A DNA stretch of 41,519 bases, taken from NCBI RefSeq assembly GCF_018614955.1, contig NZ_JAGGNV010000083.1, positions 1 to 41,519 on the forward strand. The letters are read 5' to 3'. The DNA comes from Variovorax paradoxus (lineage in GTDB: Bacteria; Pseudomonadota; Gammaproteobacteria; Burkholderiales; Burkholderiaceae_C). How positions within the stretch are numbered: the stretch's first letter is position 1; every line of letters begins with the position of its first letter. Below the pieces are notes generated by a model that worked only from the letters and a program-made list of their open reading frames with translations, was not told the DNA's origin and ran no database searches. Shown one piece after another: positions 23,808-32,530 of this stretch. The translations under genes were made by a program, and so were the position numbers.

Positions 23808-25421
23808 ATGGCATCCGACATCATTTCATGTGACCTTGTAGGCGACCTGCCCTTCGTGGCGGCTCGGGAATGGAGCGACCGAACCGCCTTGGTGTTCAAG
23901 GGCCGGACATGGACCTACAAGGAATTCGAAGACGAGGTCGCCACGCTCGCCCGCGCGCTGGTGCGAGCAGGTGTGCGCAAGGGAGAGCGGGTTGCACTGT
24001 GGCTGCCCAACTGCCCGGAGATCGAGTTTCTACTGTTCGCCGTGGCCCGTGTGGGCGCGATCGCAGTCCCTTTGAACACACGCTACAAGTCGATGGATCT
24101 GGCGTATGCGCTGAAGCATTCCGGCAGCGCTTTCCTCATCAGCTGCACGCGCACAGGTCCGGTGGACCTGGATTCCATCTTGGCCGGTGCGCTGGGCGGC
24201 AGCAAGGCCGGCGCTGAGGGCGGCCTTGTGTTCGAGGTCGCGCCCGAGCTCAGGACCATCGTCATGATGGGTGACTCCCAGGTGCTGGGGGGCGTGCCCT
24301 GGGACGCATTCCGCGAAAGTGGCCGCCTGGCCGGCGGAGATGAGCCGTTCCCAGCCATCCAGCCATCTGAGCCTGCGTTCATGATGTTCACCTCGGGCAC
24401 GACCGGCAACCCGAAGGCGGTGCTGCTCGACCACGCGGGCTTAAGGCTGTGCTATGAACGCACGCGGATCATGCAGATGACCTCGTCCGATGTGCAGCTC
24501 GCGTACCTGCCGCAGTTCCACGTCTATGCCATCAGCTATTCGGTGCTCATGTCTTTCATGGCTGGTGCCACGCAGGTCCTGATGGATGTCTTTAACGGCG
24601 AGCAGGCGCTGCGCCTGATTGAGGAGCACCGGGTCACCATGATCCACGGCTTCGAGGCCCATTTCGCCGATCTGCTGTCAGCCCAGGACCGGCTGCACCT
24701 GGATATCGACAGTCTGCGCACCGGTAGCTTCGCCGCGGGCTCGGAGTCTGCCATCGCCTTGGCCGAGCGGGTCCAGCGCGAGCTGTGCGAGACATCCTCC
24801 AGCTACGGGCTGACAGAGGTGTGGGGTGGCATCACGATTTCCCCGCCCGGTTCGACCTTGTCCCAGCGCTGCGAGGGCAGCGGACTCGCCCAGTCGGGAA
24901 TCGAAATTCGTATCGTCGACGTGGATACGGGTAAGGTGCTGCCGCCGAACACCATCGGCGAGATCCAGGTGCGCAGCTATGCCCGCTTGATGGGCTATTA
25001 CAAGGACCCGGCGGCCACCGCCGCGGCCCTGGATGCGGACGGCTGGTTCCGCACTGGCGACGCCGGCCTGCTCAGGCCGGACGGCCACCTGCGGTGCCTG
25101 GCCCGCTACAAGGACATGCTGAAGGTCGGCGGCGAGAACGTTGCGCCCGCGGAGATCGAGCACCTCCTTTGCCAGATACCCGGCGTGAAGGCCGCCGCCG
25201 TGGTCGGGCAAAGGCACGAGCGCCTGCTGGAGGTCCCGGCTGCCTTCGTGGTCAAGGACCCGCGGTGCACGCTCAGTGAGCAGGACATCATCGATTCCTT
25301 CCGCGGAAAGATCGCGAACTTCAAGATCCCTGCGCGTGTGGTTTTTGTGGATGAATTGCCAATGACATCTACCGGCAAGATCCAGAAGGAAGTCCTACGC
25401 CGGCGTGTTGCGACGAGTTGA
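23808..25421 (+). CDS. Acyl-CoA ligase (AMP-forming)
   Basis: The 537-residue protein is full length for the ANL superfamily. FMMFTSGTTGNPKAV (about 191-205) is the ATP/AMP loop, SSYGLTEVWGG the adenine region, DGWFRTGDAGLLRPDGH the hinge region with the ribose-binding Asp, KVGGENVAPAEIE a signature, and STGKIQK holds the catalytic Lys near the end. It converts a carboxylate plus ATP and CoA to acyl-CoA. The class resembles medium/long-chain or cyclic-acid ligases, but specificity is not readable. Its TGA overlaps the next ATG (TGATG), so it is coupled to the gene at 25421. An N-terminal remnant is at 5348. Confidence 0.93.
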   Translation: MASDIISCDLVGDLPFVAAREWSDRTALVFKGRTWTYKEFEDEVATLARALVRAGVRKGERVALWLPNCPEIEFLLFAVARVGAIAVPLNTRYKSMDLAYALKHSGSAFLISCTRTGPVDLDSILAGALGGSKAGAEGGLVFEVAPELRTIVMMGDSQVLGGVPWDAFRESGRLAGGDEPFPAIQPSEPAFMMFTSGTTGNPKAVLLDHAGLRLCYERTRIMQMTSSDVQLAYLPQFHVYAISYSVLMSFMAGATQVLMDVFNGEQALRLIEEHRVTMIHGFEAHFADLLSAQDRLHLDIDSLRTGSFAAGSESAIALAERVQRELCETSSSYGLTEVWGGITISPPGSTLSQRCEGSGLAQSGIEIRIVDVDTGKVLPPNTIGEIQVRSYARLMGYYKDPAATAAALDADGWFRTGDAGLLRPDGHLRCLARYKDMLKVGGENVAPAEIEHLLCQIPGVKAAAVVGQRHERLLEVPAAFVVKDPRCTLSEQDIIDSFRGKIANFKIPARVVFVDELPMTSTGKIQKEVLRRRVATS

Positions 25422-26015
25422 TGGTCACGCTGAGGCACACTTGCAGAAGAGCCATGGCCTCGGGCTGGGGCACCGGACACCCGTACGAGCACGAATTCGT
25501 CTGGATCGGCATCCTGACCGCTGCCGGCAAGAGCGTCGGGATCCACCATGTGCGCCTGTTCAAGAATTTCGGTGGCGACTCGACGCAGGCCGAGCTGGTG
25601 ACCGATCTGGTCGCGCTGGCGTTGGCGGCGCAGCATTCCTACCGGTTCATGCACTGGCAATGGCAGAAGAACTTCCCGCCCATCGATGCCGTCACCACTT
25701 ACCGCCGCGCCGCTGCCTGGCTGGTCGACGGCACGGGCGTGTCCATCGACTCGCCCGCTACCTCCTGCGGGCCGTTCACACGACCTTCGGCCACAAGTGG
25801 AGCGTTGAGCTGGAACTGCTCGCGCTTCTCGCCCTCAGTGGCGACGAGGGGAAGATGGCGGAATGCATCTTGGTGCCTTTCTGGCCGCCGGCGTCAACCG
25901 GATGATCGACGCCAGCGAGGTGTGGCTGGAACTCATGCGCTCCGACCGCGTGCGCGCCTCCGAGCCGTTCTGGGCCCGGGCGGCCAGCGCGGGGCAGGGC
26001 GCGATGAAGATCTGA
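25421..26015 (+). pseudogene. Frameshifted gene of unknown function, coupled to the ligase
   Basis: ATG 25421 overlaps the ligase stop. The frame has GHPYEHEFVWIGILTAAGKS, VGIHHVRLFKNFGGDSTQAE, LVTDLVALALAAQHSYRFMH and then WQWQKNFPPIDAVTTYRRAA. Near 25755 the likely continuation shifts frame (RLARYLLRAVHTTFGHKWSV, GDEGKMAECILVPFW). It shifts again near 25890 to GVNRMIDASEVWLELMRSDR, ending GQGAMKI. The last part also occurs in the chimera at 10813. I do not recognise the family; the EHEFVWIGILTAAGK stretch vaguely recalls SnoaL-like folds. Two sequencing errors would give one protein of about 195 residues, so resequencing matters here. Confidence 0.5.
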
Positions 26016-26054
26016 GGCCTCTCCTTTTCGTAACACCCTGATGCGGGACTTGCC

Positions 26055-26504
26055 TTGAACCCCCTGTACTACGAGGACGTCGAGGTAGGTGTCACCTATT
26101 GCATTGCAGGATGCTCCATCACGGAGGAGCACCTCGCGCAATTTGCGGACCTGTCTGGAGACCACCATCCCATCCACACGGACGAAGACTATGCGCGGGC
26201 CAGCATGTTCGGGCGCCGCATTGCCCATGGCCCGCTGGGGATCGCGATCGCCATTGGCCTATTCGGGAAGATCCCGGAGTTCCAGGAAACCACTGTGGCG
26301 ATGACGGACATCCGCGAGTGGTCCTTCCGAGCGCCGATCTTCATCGGCGATGTGGTAACGCTGCAGCTGACCATCGTCGGCAAACGCGTGACCAAGTCCG
26401 GACGGGCCATCGTCGACCGCCAGTTCCGCCTGGTCAAGGCGGACGGCACGGTGGCACAGGAAGGCGTCTCCGGCTTCCTGATCAAGCGACGAGACCCGGT
26501 GTAG
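26055..26504 (+). CDS. MaoC-like dehydratase (R-specific enoyl-CoA hydratase type)
   Basis: The 149-residue single hot-dog protein starts at a TTG with only a weak ribosome site. DLSGDHHPIHTDEDYA, followed by FGRRIAHGPL, is the hydratase-2 motif with the catalytic Asp and His. FIGDVVTLQLTIVGKRVTKS is typical of the second half. It should hydrate an enoyl-CoA to an (R)-3-hydroxyacyl-CoA. It follows the ligase and the broken unknown gene on the same strand and likely shares operator site 5. It is not a close copy of the MaoC protein at 14473, so the island has two distinct hydratases. Confidence 0.85.
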   Translation: MNPLYYEDVEVGVTYCIAGCSITEEHLAQFADLSGDHHPIHTDEDYARASMFGRRIAHGPLGIAIAIGLFGKIPEFQETTVAMTDIREWSFRAPIFIGDVVTLQLTIVGKRVTKSGRAIVDRQFRLVKADGTVAQEGVSGFLIKRRDPV

Positions 26505-26832
26505 TGTCTGCGCCTGCGGGGCGCACAGCTGCTCCGGTGACCTAGGCGTCCGTCGAACGTTCTATCGCCAAGATCTCCTAGCTCGCGACGAGTGGGCGAG
26601 GCGTGCCTGTCTGCCGCTAAATCATAAGCAGGTATAAAAAAGTACGAAGATGACGTGTCATATACGTATCAGTATAATGCGCCCGAATCCTGCTACCGGG
26701 CCTGGCCTGGTGCAGGTTGCCCCCGTGGATGCATCGTCAGCGACTGACCGGAGGACTGCTGCGTTCCCTAGGTCCGATGCGGATGTCAGGAGAGCCGCGG
26801 GCTAGTGGTATCAGCCAGCGAGGACAAGGGAT
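26505..26832. other. Intergenic region upstream of the transhydrogenase operon
   Basis: About 330 bases. A short GC hairpin (TGCGCC-N5-GGCGCA, 26509-26525) just after the MaoC stop could aid termination but lacks a T-run. The centre is AT-rich and holds operator site 6 with a consensus -10 box. From the promoter to pntAa there is a leader of about 145 bases with no recognisable RNA element. Confidence 0.45.
26650..26679 (+). promoter_or_regulatory. Promoter with TetR-type operator, site 6, for pntAa-pntAb-pntB
   Basis: ATGACG at 26650-26655 and a perfect TATAAT at 26673-26678 are 17 bases apart, a good sigma-70 promoter. TATACGTATCAGTATA at 26661-26676 matches the island operator (TATACG-N4-AGTATA) and overlaps the -10 box. 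This places the transhydrogenase genes under the same apparent repressor as the catabolic genes. Confidence 0.6.
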
Positions 26833-27948
26833 ATGCAGATAGGAATACCCGCCGAAAGCACGGCGGGAGAGACCCGCGTCGCCGTCACGCCAGAGACGGC
26901 AAGGAAGCTCAAGGCCCAGGGCCACACGGTTTGGGTGCAGACTGGCGCCGGCGTGGCGGCGAGCGCGCCGGACGCGGCCTACGAGGCGGTGGGCTGCGAG
27001 ATCACCGATGTCGACGGGGCCTTCGGCTGCGAGCTCGTGCTCAAGGTGCGCTCGCCGTCCGACGGCGAGGCTGCGCTCATGAAGCCGGGCACCGCGGTGG
27101 TGGGCATGCTCAACCCCTTCGATGCCGAGGGCCTGCAAACGCTTGCGACGGCGGGCCTCACCGGCTTCGCGCTCGAAGCCGCGCCGCGCACCACGCGGGC
27201 GCAGAGCATGGACGTGCTGTCGAGCCAGGCCAACATCGCGGGCTACAAGGCCGTCATGATCGCGGCCGACAAGTACCAGCGCTTCTTTCCGATGCTGATG
27301 ACGGCCGCCGGCACCGTGAAGGCGGCGCGCATCGTGATCCTCGGCGTCGGCGTCGCCGGCCTGCAGGCCATCGCCACCGCCAAGCGGCTCGGGGCCGTCA
27401 TCGAAGCGAGCGACGTGCGCCCGAGCGTCAAGGAGCAGGTCGAGTCGCTGGGCGCCAAGTTCATCGACGTGCCCTACGAGACCCAGGAAGAGAAGGAAGC
27501 CGCCGAAGGTGTCGGCGGCTATGCGCGCCCCATGCCCCAGAGCTGGCTCGATCGCCAGAAGGCCGAGGTCGCCAAGCGCGTGGCCCAGGCCGACGTGGTC
27601 ATCACCACGGCGCTCATCCCTGGCCGGCCCGCCCCGGTGCTGGTGACCGAAGACATGGTGAAGGCCATGAAGCCCGGCTCCGTCGTCGTCGACCTCGCAG
27701 CCCCGCAAGGCGGCAACTGCCCGCTGACCGAGCCTGGCCGCACCGTCATCAAGCATGGCGTCACGCTCGTGGGCGAGACCAACCTGCCGGCGCTGGTGGC
27801 GGCCGACGCCTCCTCGCTCTACGCGCGCAACGTGCTCGACTTCCTCAAGCTCGTGCTCCCCAAGGAGGGCGGCTTCAAGATCGATCTCGAGGACGACATC
27901 GTCGCCGCCTGCCTGATGAGCAGGGACGGCCAAGTGACCCGCAAGTAA
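26833..27948 (+). CDS. pntAA: NAD(P) transhydrogenase subunit alpha part 1
   Basis: The 371-residue protein is the soluble NAD(H)-binding domain I. It begins MQIGIPAESTAGETRVAVTP, with KLKAQGHTVWVQTGAG as in alanine-dehydrogenase-like folds. VILGVGVAGLQAIATAKRLG is the Rossmann motif, and RPAPVLVTEDMVKAMKPGSV, VVDLAAPQGGNCPLTEPGRT are conserved. A ribosome site AAGGGAT precedes the ATG. It works with PntAb and PntB at the inner membrane, driving hydride transfer from NADH to NADP+ with the proton gradient. A catabolic-island setting suggests NADPH supply for the BVMO. Confidence 0.94.
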   Translation: MQIGIPAESTAGETRVAVTPETARKLKAQGHTVWVQTGAGVAASAPDAAYEAVGCEITDVDGAFGCELVLKVRSPSDGEAALMKPGTAVVGMLNPFDAEGLQTLATAGLTGFALEAAPRTTRAQSMDVLSSQANIAGYKAVMIAADKYQRFFPMLMTAAGTVKAARIVILGVGVAGLQAIATAKRLGAVIEASDVRPSVKEQVESLGAKFIDVPYETQEEKEAAEGVGGYARPMPQSWLDRQKAEVAKRVAQADVVITTALIPGRPAPVLVTEDMVKAMKPGSVVVDLAAPQGGNCPLTEPGRTVIKHGVTLVGETNLPALVAADASSLYARNVLDFLKLVLPKEGGFKIDLEDDIVAACLMSRDGQVTRK

Positions 27949-27964
27949 GAATGAGGAAGAAGCC

Positions 27965-28300
27965 ATGGATCCCGTTTCCCATACCGTCATCAACCTGATC
28001 ATCTTCGTGCTGGCCATCTACGTCGGCTACCACGTGGTCTGGACCGTCACTCCGGCGCTGCACACGCCGCTGATGGCCGTGACCAATGCGATCTCGGCGA
28101 TCGTGATCGTCGGCGCCATGCTGGCGGCGGCGCTCACCGAGAGCGGCCTCGGCAAGACCATGGGCGTGCTGGCCGTGGCGCTGGCCGCGGTCAACGTCTT
28201 CGGCGGCTTCCTCGTCACGCGGCGAATGCTGGAGATGTTCAAGAAGAAGGACAAGAAGGCCAATTCGTCGGTTCCGGCCGCCAAGGCGGAGGGCCACTGA
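27965..28300 (+). CDS. pntAB: NAD(P) transhydrogenase subunit alpha part 2
   Basis: The 111-residue membrane protein is the usual size of the alpha part 2 subunit. Hydrophobic stretches VINLIIFVLAIYVGYHVVW, AISAIVIVGAMLAAAL and MGVLAVALAAVNVFGGFLVT form three or so helices. TVTPALHTPLMAVTNAISAI is the family signature. The basic tail MLEMFKKKDKK faces the cytoplasm. A GAGGAAGAAG ribosome site precedes the ATG; pntB follows after 2 bases. It forms part of the proton channel with PntB. Confidence 0.94.
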   Translation: MDPVSHTVINLIIFVLAIYVGYHVVWTVTPALHTPLMAVTNAISAIVIVGAMLAAALTESGLGKTMGVLAVALAAVNVFGGFLVTRRMLEMFKKKDKKANSSVPAAKAEGH

Positions 28301-28302
28301 CC

Positions 28303-29790
28303 ATGTCGATGAACGTCGCCACCCTGCTGTACCTGATCGCGTCGGTCTGCTTCATTCAATCGCTCAAGGGCCTGAGCCACCCCACCACCTCGATCCGAGG
28401 CAACATCTTCGGCATGGTCGGCATGGCCATCGCCATCCTGACCACCGCCGCGCTGATCGTGCAGCTCTCGGACGGCAAGGCGATGGGCATGGCCTGGGTG
28501 CTCTTGGGCCTGGTGGCCGGCGGCGGCTACGGCGCCTACCGCGCCAAGACCGTCGAGATGACGCAGATGCCCGAGCTGGTCGCCTTCTTCCACAGCATGA
28601 TCGGTATGGCCGCGGTCTTCATCGCCGTGGCGGCAGTGGTCGAGCCCTGGGCCTTCGGCATCACGCCGCCTCCGGTGGCGGCGGTGATCGGTGCCAACAC
28701 GCCCGAAGGCGCGTACGTGGTCGACGGCTTTGCACGCTTCGGGATTCCCGCGGGCAACCGGCTCGAGCTGTTCCTGGGTGCGGCCATCGGCGCCATCACC
28801 TTCAGCGGCTCGGTGATCGCCTTCGGCAAGCTCTCGGGCAAGTACAAGTTCCGCCTGTTCCAGGGCGCACCGGTCCAGTTCAAGGGCCAGCACATGCTGA
28901 ACCTGGCGCTGGGCCTGCTGACCATCGCGCTCGGCCTGGTGTTCGTCTTCACCGAGAGCTGGACCGCCTTCTTCCTGATGGTGCTGCTGTCCTTCGTGAT
29001 GGGCGTGCTGATCATCATCCCGATCGGGGGCGCCGACATGCCGGTGGTGGTCTCGATGCTCAACAGCTACTCGGGCTGGGCCGCGGCCGGCATCGGCTTC
29101 AGCCTCAACAACGCGATGCTGATCGTCGCCGGCTCGCTGGTGGGCTCCTCGGGCGCGATCCTGAGCTACATCATGTGCAAGGCGATGAACCGCTCGTTCT
29201 TCAACGTGATCCTGGGCGGCTTCGGCGGCGAGGCGGCAGCGGCTTCCGGCGGCGCCAAGGAGCAGCGCCCCGTCAAGAGCGGCAGCGCCGACGACGCGGC
29301 CTACATGCTCTCCAATGCCGAGACCGTGATCATCGTGCCGGGCTACGGCCTGGCGGTGGCCCGGGCCCAGCATGCGGTCAACGAGCTGGCCGAGAAGCTC
29401 ACCCACAAGGGCGTGACGGTGAAGTACGCGATCCATCCGGTGGCCGGACGCATGCCGGGCCACATGAACGTGCTGCTGGCCGAGGCCGAAGTGCCCTACG
29501 ACCAGGTGTTCGAGATGGAAGACATCAACGGCGAGTTCGCGCAGGCCGACGTGGCGATCATCCTGGGCGCCAACGACGTCGTGAACCCGGCGGCGCTCAC
29601 CAAGGGCACGCCGATCTACGGCATGCCGATCCTGGAGGCCTACAAGGCCAAGACGGTGATCGTGAACAAGCGTTCGATGGCTGCGGGTTATGCCGGTCTG
29701 GACAACGAGCTGTTCTACATGGATAAGACCATGATGGTCTTCGGCGACGCCAAGAAGGTGGTCGAGGACATGGGCAGAGCAGTGGGATGA
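28303..29790 (+). CDS. pntB: NAD(P) transhydrogenase subunit beta
   Basis: The 495-residue protein has an N-terminal half of about eight transmembrane helices (domain II) and a C-terminal NADP(H)-binding domain III. Membrane signatures include FIQSLKGLSHPTTSIRGNIF and MLNSYSGWAAAGIGFSLNN. Domain III has VIIVPGYGLAVARAQHAVNE, HPVAGRMPGHMNVLLAEA, ILGANDVVNPAA and IVNKRSMAAGYAGLDNELFY, the NADP-binding motifs. It is slightly longer than typical PntB, mainly in the linker between domains (GGEAAAASGGAKEQRPVK). Together with the two alpha parts it completes the complex. Confidence 0.96.
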   Translation: MSMNVATLLYLIASVCFIQSLKGLSHPTTSIRGNIFGMVGMAIAILTTAALIVQLSDGKAMGMAWVLLGLVAGGGYGAYRAKTVEMTQMPELVAFFHSMIGMAAVFIAVAAVVEPWAFGITPPPVAAVIGANTPEGAYVVDGFARFGIPAGNRLELFLGAAIGAITFSGSVIAFGKLSGKYKFRLFQGAPVQFKGQHMLNLALGLLTIALGLVFVFTESWTAFFLMVLLSFVMGVLIIIPIGGADMPVVVSMLNSYSGWAAAGIGFSLNNAMLIVAGSLVGSSGAILSYIMCKAMNRSFFNVILGGFGGEAAAASGGAKEQRPVKSGSADDAAYMLSNAETVIIVPGYGLAVARAQHAVNELAEKLTHKGVTVKYAIHPVAGRMPGHMNVLLAEAEVPYDQVFEMEDINGEFAQADVAIILGANDVVNPAALTKGTPIYGMPILEAYKAKTVIVNKRSMAAGYAGLDNELFYMDKTMMVFGDAKKVVEDMGRAVG

Positions 29791-30323
29791 GATCGACGCC
29801 TTGAATTGAGGGGTGAGCGTTCCCGAGCGCAGAAATGCAAGCACGGCATCTTCGCGGCCAAACGCATAGATGCTTTTCGCCCGGACAGAGCTGACGGCCG
29901 CCTTGCCTCCTCCGTGCCGACTGCATGCACCTCGCTCCAGCTTCGCCTCATCGTGCCCGACGTTGGCAAGACGCCTTCATTCGGTGCTGACCTGCACTGG
30001 TGACGGAGGGTGCCAGACGGAGAACGAGCTCGTTCTCAGCGATGAGGTGTCTTCCAACCACCGCTATTGACTTTCGGAGCGCCCATCCCGGCAATGCCCG
30101 GCTTCCCGGCGGCAACGGCGTCATCTCGTCCTCCGCGGCGCGGATAGCGTACTTGATGCGGTTGACGAAGCCCAAGGCGGCACTGAGTCGCGCACGATGT
30201 GGTCGCAGGTGAGAAGCAGGGGTTGCGGGGTAGGGGTAGGGGAGACTCCCCGGACGACGCCGGTGGTCAGCACGCGTGAACGCTCTGCGCCGGCGCAAGT
30301 TCTCTGGACCTCCGCATTCTGCT
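29791..30323. other. Intergenic region between pntB and the BVMO gene
   Basis: About 530 bases before the promoter of the BVMO. Open frames on both strands overlap and are not conserved-looking. A minus-strand stretch near 30080-30210 reads GFVNRIKYAIRAAEDEMTPL and could be a remnant of a protein, but I cannot assign it. No hairpin with a T-run was seen after pntB. Confidence 0.35.
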
Positions 30324-30354
30324 TGACTTAAATACATACTGGCGCGTATGATCG
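30324..30354 (+). promoter_or_regulatory. Promoter with TetR-type operator, site 7, for the BVMO
   Basis: TTGACT at 30324-30329 and TATGAT at 30348-30353 are 18 bases apart. CATACTGGCGCGTATG at 30336-30351 is a near-perfect island operator (five of six left-half bases paired with the perfect right half) lying within the spacer and over the -10 box. Binding here would directly block RNA polymerase. The BVMO ATG follows about 32 bases after the -10. Confidence 0.75.
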
Positions 30355-30385
30355 CCGACATATTGAGTCAATCGAAAGGTCTGTC

Positions 30386-32017
30386 ATGTCAGTGCAGAAT
30401 CCACAACACGATGTCATCGTCATTGGCGCCGGCATCACCGGCATGTACCAGGTGTACCTGCTGCACAACGCCGGGCTGCGGGTGCAGGGATACGAGGCGG
30501 GCAGCGACGTGGGCGGCACTTGGTACTGGAATCGCTATCCGGGCTGCCGCCTCGACACCGAGAGCTACGCGTATGGCTACTTCGAGCTGAAAGGCATCCT
30601 GCCGGACTGGCAATGGAGCGAGCGCTTTGCCAGCCAGCCGGAACTGCTGCGCTATGCCAAACGCGCTGCAGACACGATGGGCATCCGCCCGGCGTTTCGA
30701 TTCAATACCAGAGTTGAGGCGGCCCACTTCGACGAGTTGGGCAACATCTGGCGTCTGAGGCTGGACGACGGCAGCGAGACGTCGTGCCGCTTCCTGGTGT
30801 CGGCCGTGGGTCCGCTCTCAGCCACCCGGATGCCCAACATCCCCGGCATCGACAGCTTCCAGGGGGTGTCGTTCCACACCTCCCGCTGGCCCCGGGGCGA
30901 AGACGAAGGGCCGCGCGACGTCGATTTCACCGGCAAGCGGGTGGGCATCATCGGCACCGGAGCAACAGGTGTGCAGATCATCCCGATCGTCGCAGCGCAG
31001 GCCAGCAAGCTGCACGTGTTCCAGCGCACGGCCAACTGGTGCATCCCCCTGGCCAACCACGCACTGACGCCCGAACTGATCGAGGAACTGCGTGGCGACC
31101 CGGAGGCCTTCGTCGACTTCCTCAAGACAACGGAGACGGCGTTTCCCTATCGGCGCTCGCGCAAGAAGGCGATCGATGCAACGCCTCTGGAGCGCGAGGC
31201 GCTGTTTGAGTCGCTCTATCCGATGCCAGGCTACGGCCTGTGGCTGGGCGCGTACCGCGATCTGCTCACGAACAAGGTTTCCAACGACTTCATGGTCGAA
31301 TTCGTAACGCGCAAGATCCGAGAGCGGGTGAAGGATTCGCGCATTGCCGAAAAACTGATTCCGAGCGACCACGCATTCGGTACCCGTCGCGTGCCGATGG
31401 AGACCAACTACTACGAGATCTACAACCAGGACAACGTGGAACTCGTCGATGTGCGCCAAACGCCGATCGAACGCGTGACTCCGAAGGGCATGCAGGTGGG
31501 GGACCGCGAAATCGAACTGGATGTGCTCATCTATGCGACTGGCTTCGACGGGGTCACGGGCGCGCTGGACCGCATCGACATCCGCGGACGCGGCGGCATC
31601 GCGCTGAAGGAAGCCTGGGCGGATGGACCTTCCACCTACCTGGGGGTGCAGGCGCGCGGCTTCCCGAACTTCTTCACGCTGGTGGGTGCCCACAACGGCG
31701 CGTCCTTCTGCAACATCGGCGTCTGCGGCGCGTTGCAGGTGGAGTGGGTCACGGAGATGCTGGTATACATGCGCGACAACCGTCTTACGTCGAGCGAGCC
31801 GGTGCCGCATTACGAAGAAGATTGGACGCGCCACGTCTACGATGTGTATGCTCAGACGCTGCTCGCAGACACCGATGCGTGGTGGGTGCGAACCACGCGC
31901 AACCCTGACGGCTCCATTCGGCGGCGCGCTCTGATCTACGTGGGTGGGGCTCCCGATTACCGAGAGCGCTGCGCCAAGGTGGCTGCAAACGGCTACGAGG
32001 GCTTCGCCCTAGCCTGA
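30386..32017 (+). CDS. Baeyer-Villiger monooxygenase (flavin-containing)
   Basis: The 543-residue protein is the usual length for class B type I monooxygenases. GAGITG (14-19) binds FAD and GTGATG (190-195) binds NADPH. FQGVSFHTSRWP (158-169) fits the FxGxxxHxxxWP fingerprint of Baeyer-Villiger enzymes, and GGTWYWNRYPGCRLD is typical of cyclohexanone-type members. It inserts oxygen next to a ketone, giving an ester or lactone, using NADPH and O2 in the cytoplasm. AAAGG precedes the ATG. The gene has its own operator-controlled promoter (site 7), an esterase gene follows, and a remnant of a second copy lies at 21640. The ketone substrate is not predictable. Confidence 0.93.
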   Translation: MSVQNPQHDVIVIGAGITGMYQVYLLHNAGLRVQGYEAGSDVGGTWYWNRYPGCRLDTESYAYGYFELKGILPDWQWSERFASQPELLRYAKRAADTMGIRPAFRFNTRVEAAHFDELGNIWRLRLDDGSETSCRFLVSAVGPLSATRMPNIPGIDSFQGVSFHTSRWPRGEDEGPRDVDFTGKRVGIIGTGATGVQIIPIVAAQASKLHVFQRTANWCIPLANHALTPELIEELRGDPEAFVDFLKTTETAFPYRRSRKKAIDATPLEREALFESLYPMPGYGLWLGAYRDLLTNKVSNDFMVEFVTRKIRERVKDSRIAEKLIPSDHAFGTRRVPMETNYYEIYNQDNVELVDVRQTPIERVTPKGMQVGDREIELDVLIYATGFDGVTGALDRIDIRGRGGIALKEAWADGPSTYLGVQARGFPNFFTLVGAHNGASFCNIGVCGALQVEWVTEMLVYMRDNRLTSSEPVPHYEEDWTRHVYDVYAQTLLADTDAWWVRTTRNPDGSIRRRALIYVGGAPDYRERCAKVAANGYEGFALA

Positions 32018-32442
32018 AGGCAGCAGCTTCCCGCAGGAAACAGCCATATTTGCGCGGTTCTGCTGCAACGTCGGTCTTCGGCGCGAAAGATTCCGAATGA
32101 CCCGTGCGACGCGCGTTCTCGGTCGGCGTTGCGCTGATCGCGCGTTCTTGACGGTTGACGCGGCGCCGCGAGTCCGCATCGGGAGCCGCCTGCCAACCCG
32201 GTCGTGGCGTGATAGCCGAGATGCAATGGCTGCACGACAAACCCTTTACCCGCCGCCTGCCCTATGCGTCCGGCTAGAACCAGGCCAAAAATCTGTGGCG
32301 AGCAGCGCGCCGGCTTTCCGCCGCCGATGAGCGACCGCGTCGGCTGACCCTTTCTTGCGGCACGCAAAGATCCTTGCTCGTGGGCGCAAAAGATTCTGGG
32401 GGTTTCTTGGGAGGGAACGTCCGCAACGGCGGATCAGAATGA
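32018..32442. other. Intergenic region between BVMO and esterase genes
   Basis: About 425 bases before operator site 8. The plus-strand stretch WLHDKPFTRRLPYASG near 32225-32275 ends at a stop and may be a gene tail, but I cannot name it. Other frames are short and overlapping. No strong terminator was seen. Confidence 0.35.
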
Positions 32443-32464
32443 TTACATACTGATGCGCATTCTG
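32443..32464 (+). promoter_or_regulatory. TetR-type operator, site 8 (weak), upstream of the esterase
   Basis: CATACTGATGCGCATT at 32446-32461 shares the left half with site 7 exactly, while the right half CGCATT is degenerate. It lies about 67 bases before the esterase ATG at 32531. It is the weakest of the nine sites, and no convincing -35/-10 pair is seen. Confidence 0.45.
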
Positions 32465-32530
32465 CGTAGTGCGCCGGATTCGACTGACGAGGATGGGTAA
32501 TCGCAGCAGATTTCCCCCGATGAGGACCAC

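Noticed and set aside
28027..29844. A 605-codon minus-strand frame opposite pntAB/pntB
   Set aside because: It is antisense to clearly conserved genes, has His/Asp-rich low-complexity translation, and shows no ribosome site or domain.
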